Position numbers and translations under genes: made by a program. A stretch of 5,201 nucleotides of DNA, from assembly GCA_004322375.1 (NCBI GenBank), contig SCUC01000137.1, forward strand, positions 1 through 5,201, read 5' to 3'. The stretch comes from Bacteroidota bacterium (GTDB lineage: Bacteria > Bacteroidota > Ignavibacteria > UBA10030 > SZUA-254). Positions 4,575 to 5,201 of the stretch are shown here, in pieces; within the stretch, counting starts at the first letter, position 1, and every line of letters begins with the position of its first letter. The notes under the pieces were generated by a model, which saw only the letters and a program-made list of their open reading frames with translations, was not told where the DNA came from and made no database searches.

Positions 4575-5201
4575 TTGGAAACGCTGTTACACTTTTTATA
4601 TGTTGAAGATAATCCTCAAGACGCAGAGCTAGTACGGGCTACGCTTGAGGCGGATAATCTTCCATGCACCATCACTAGAGTTGAGACTCCGGATGCTTTT
4701 ATCACAGCCTTAACTTCCGGATCGTTTCATCTTGTCCTTTCCGATTTTAGTCTCCCTCATTTTAACGGCTTAGATGTGCTCCGCCTCTTGCGAGAACGAC
4801 ATTTCGATATACCGTTTATCGTTGTTTCCGGAACTATCGGAGAACAGCTAGCTGTTGAGCTCTTAAAGAACGGAGCAACAGATTATATCCTCAAAGACCA
4901 GCTTGCCAAGCTCTCGCCGGCTATAAAGAGGGCACTCGTTGAATACGATGAACATACAAAGTTGAAACAAGCGACCGAAGACCTTAAACAACGAGAGGCG
5001 CTTCTCCAGGAGGCACAACGTATCGCTCATATTGGTAACTGGGTCTGGAATCCAGGGACAAATGTCATCATCTTGTCAGCGGAACTCTATAATATTTTTG
5101 GTCTCCTTCCTGAACAGGAGAATCTCACGTATGAAGCGTTTTCATCGAGGATTTTCCCTGCTGATCTTTCGTATGTTCAATCGAGCATCAACACTTCAAC
5201 A
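4575..5201 (+). CDS. Receiver-PAS signalling protein (3' end beyond window)
   Basis: The frame is open from TTG at 4575 to the edge (209 codons). Residues about 5-122 form a response-regulator receiver domain: acidic pair Glu11/Asp12, phospho-acceptor Asp57 in LVLSDFSLP, Ser85 in VVSG and Lys107 in YILKD, so all key residues for phosphotransfer are present. A charged helix at about 125-148, probably coiled coil, leads to a PAS domain from about 148 on (AQRIAHIGNWVW, then ELYNIFG and a start of a FPAD-type motif at 194-197), cut off by the edge. Receiver-PAS proteins of this type usually continue into further PAS domains and a histidine kinase, or a GGDEF output domain; which one cannot be told here. 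The start is TTG because of the in-frame TAG just upstream and because the family begins with a few residues before LYVEDN. It is divergent from the copper genes and no functional tie to them is evident. Confidence 0.88.
   Translation, partial: METLLHFLYVEDNPQDAELVRATLEADNLPCTITRVETPDAFITALTSGSFHLVLSDFSLPHFNGLDVLRLLRERHFDIPFIVVSGTIGEQLAVELLKNGATDYILKDQLAKLSPAIKRALVEYDEHTKLKQATEDLKQREALLQEAQRIAHIGNWVWNPGTNVIILSAELYNIFGLLPEQENLTYEAFSSRIFPADLSYVQSSINTST

Noticed and set aside
4585..4596. TGTTACACTTTT, resembling one copy of the copZ operator repeat
   Set aside because: It is a single copy with a mismatch inside the start of the receiver-PAS coding region, without a phased partner.

Overview
The window looks like a chromosomal stretch from a moderate-GC Gram-negative bacterium, most likely in the Bacteroidota/Chlorobiota/Ignavibacteriota group. 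This is an inference from three things: a fused MoaC-MoaB/Mog protein, a regulator joining a heavy-metal-associated (HMA) domain to an AraC-type DNA-binding domain, and intergenic arrays of 7- and 8-bp repeats. No 16S rRNA or other marker is present to fix the taxon.

Layout, left to right. Positions 1-753 (minus strand, running off the left edge) encode a bifunctional molybdenum-cofactor protein (MoaC followed by MoaB/Mog). Positions 754-969 are non-coding and made almost entirely of two degenerate short tandem repeats: a 7-bp array (759-843) and an 8-bp purine/pyrimidine-biased array (858-930) with a G-quadruplex-type motif. Positions 970-3446 (minus) hold a copper-export pair, copA (P1B-type Cu+ ATPase) and a CopZ-like HMA chaperone, overlapping by 4 bp (ATGA). 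Positions 3447-3548 are a compact promoter region with a perfect 11-bp direct repeat at a 21-bp period. Positions 3549-4130 (minus) encode a 193-residue HMA-AraC fusion regulator. Positions 4131-4574 are a 444-bp divergent intergenic region with a promoter for the regulator, a CRP/FNR-like palindrome, other inverted repeats and a possible folded RNA. From 4575 to the right edge, a plus-strand gene starting at TTG encodes a receiver-PAS signalling protein, cut off by the window.

Proposed logic: the HMA-AraC protein carries its only two cysteines in a CPRC motif resembling those of the chaperone and the ATPase. I infer that it senses Cu(I) or a related soft metal and activates the chaperone/ATPase operon through the 21-bp-phased direct repeats, whose proximal copy covers a very poor -35 region. 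The chaperone would then pass Cu(I) to the ATPase for export. The molybdenum-cofactor gene lies downstream on the same strand with no visible terminator between, so read-through is possible, but functional linkage is not shown. The receiver-PAS gene is divergent and probably a separate unit.

The most interesting part is the self-contained metal-sensor module: regulator, phased operator, chaperone and pump. Next come the short-repeat arrays, one of which appears to supply a ribosome binding site and also to have entered a coding region in frame.
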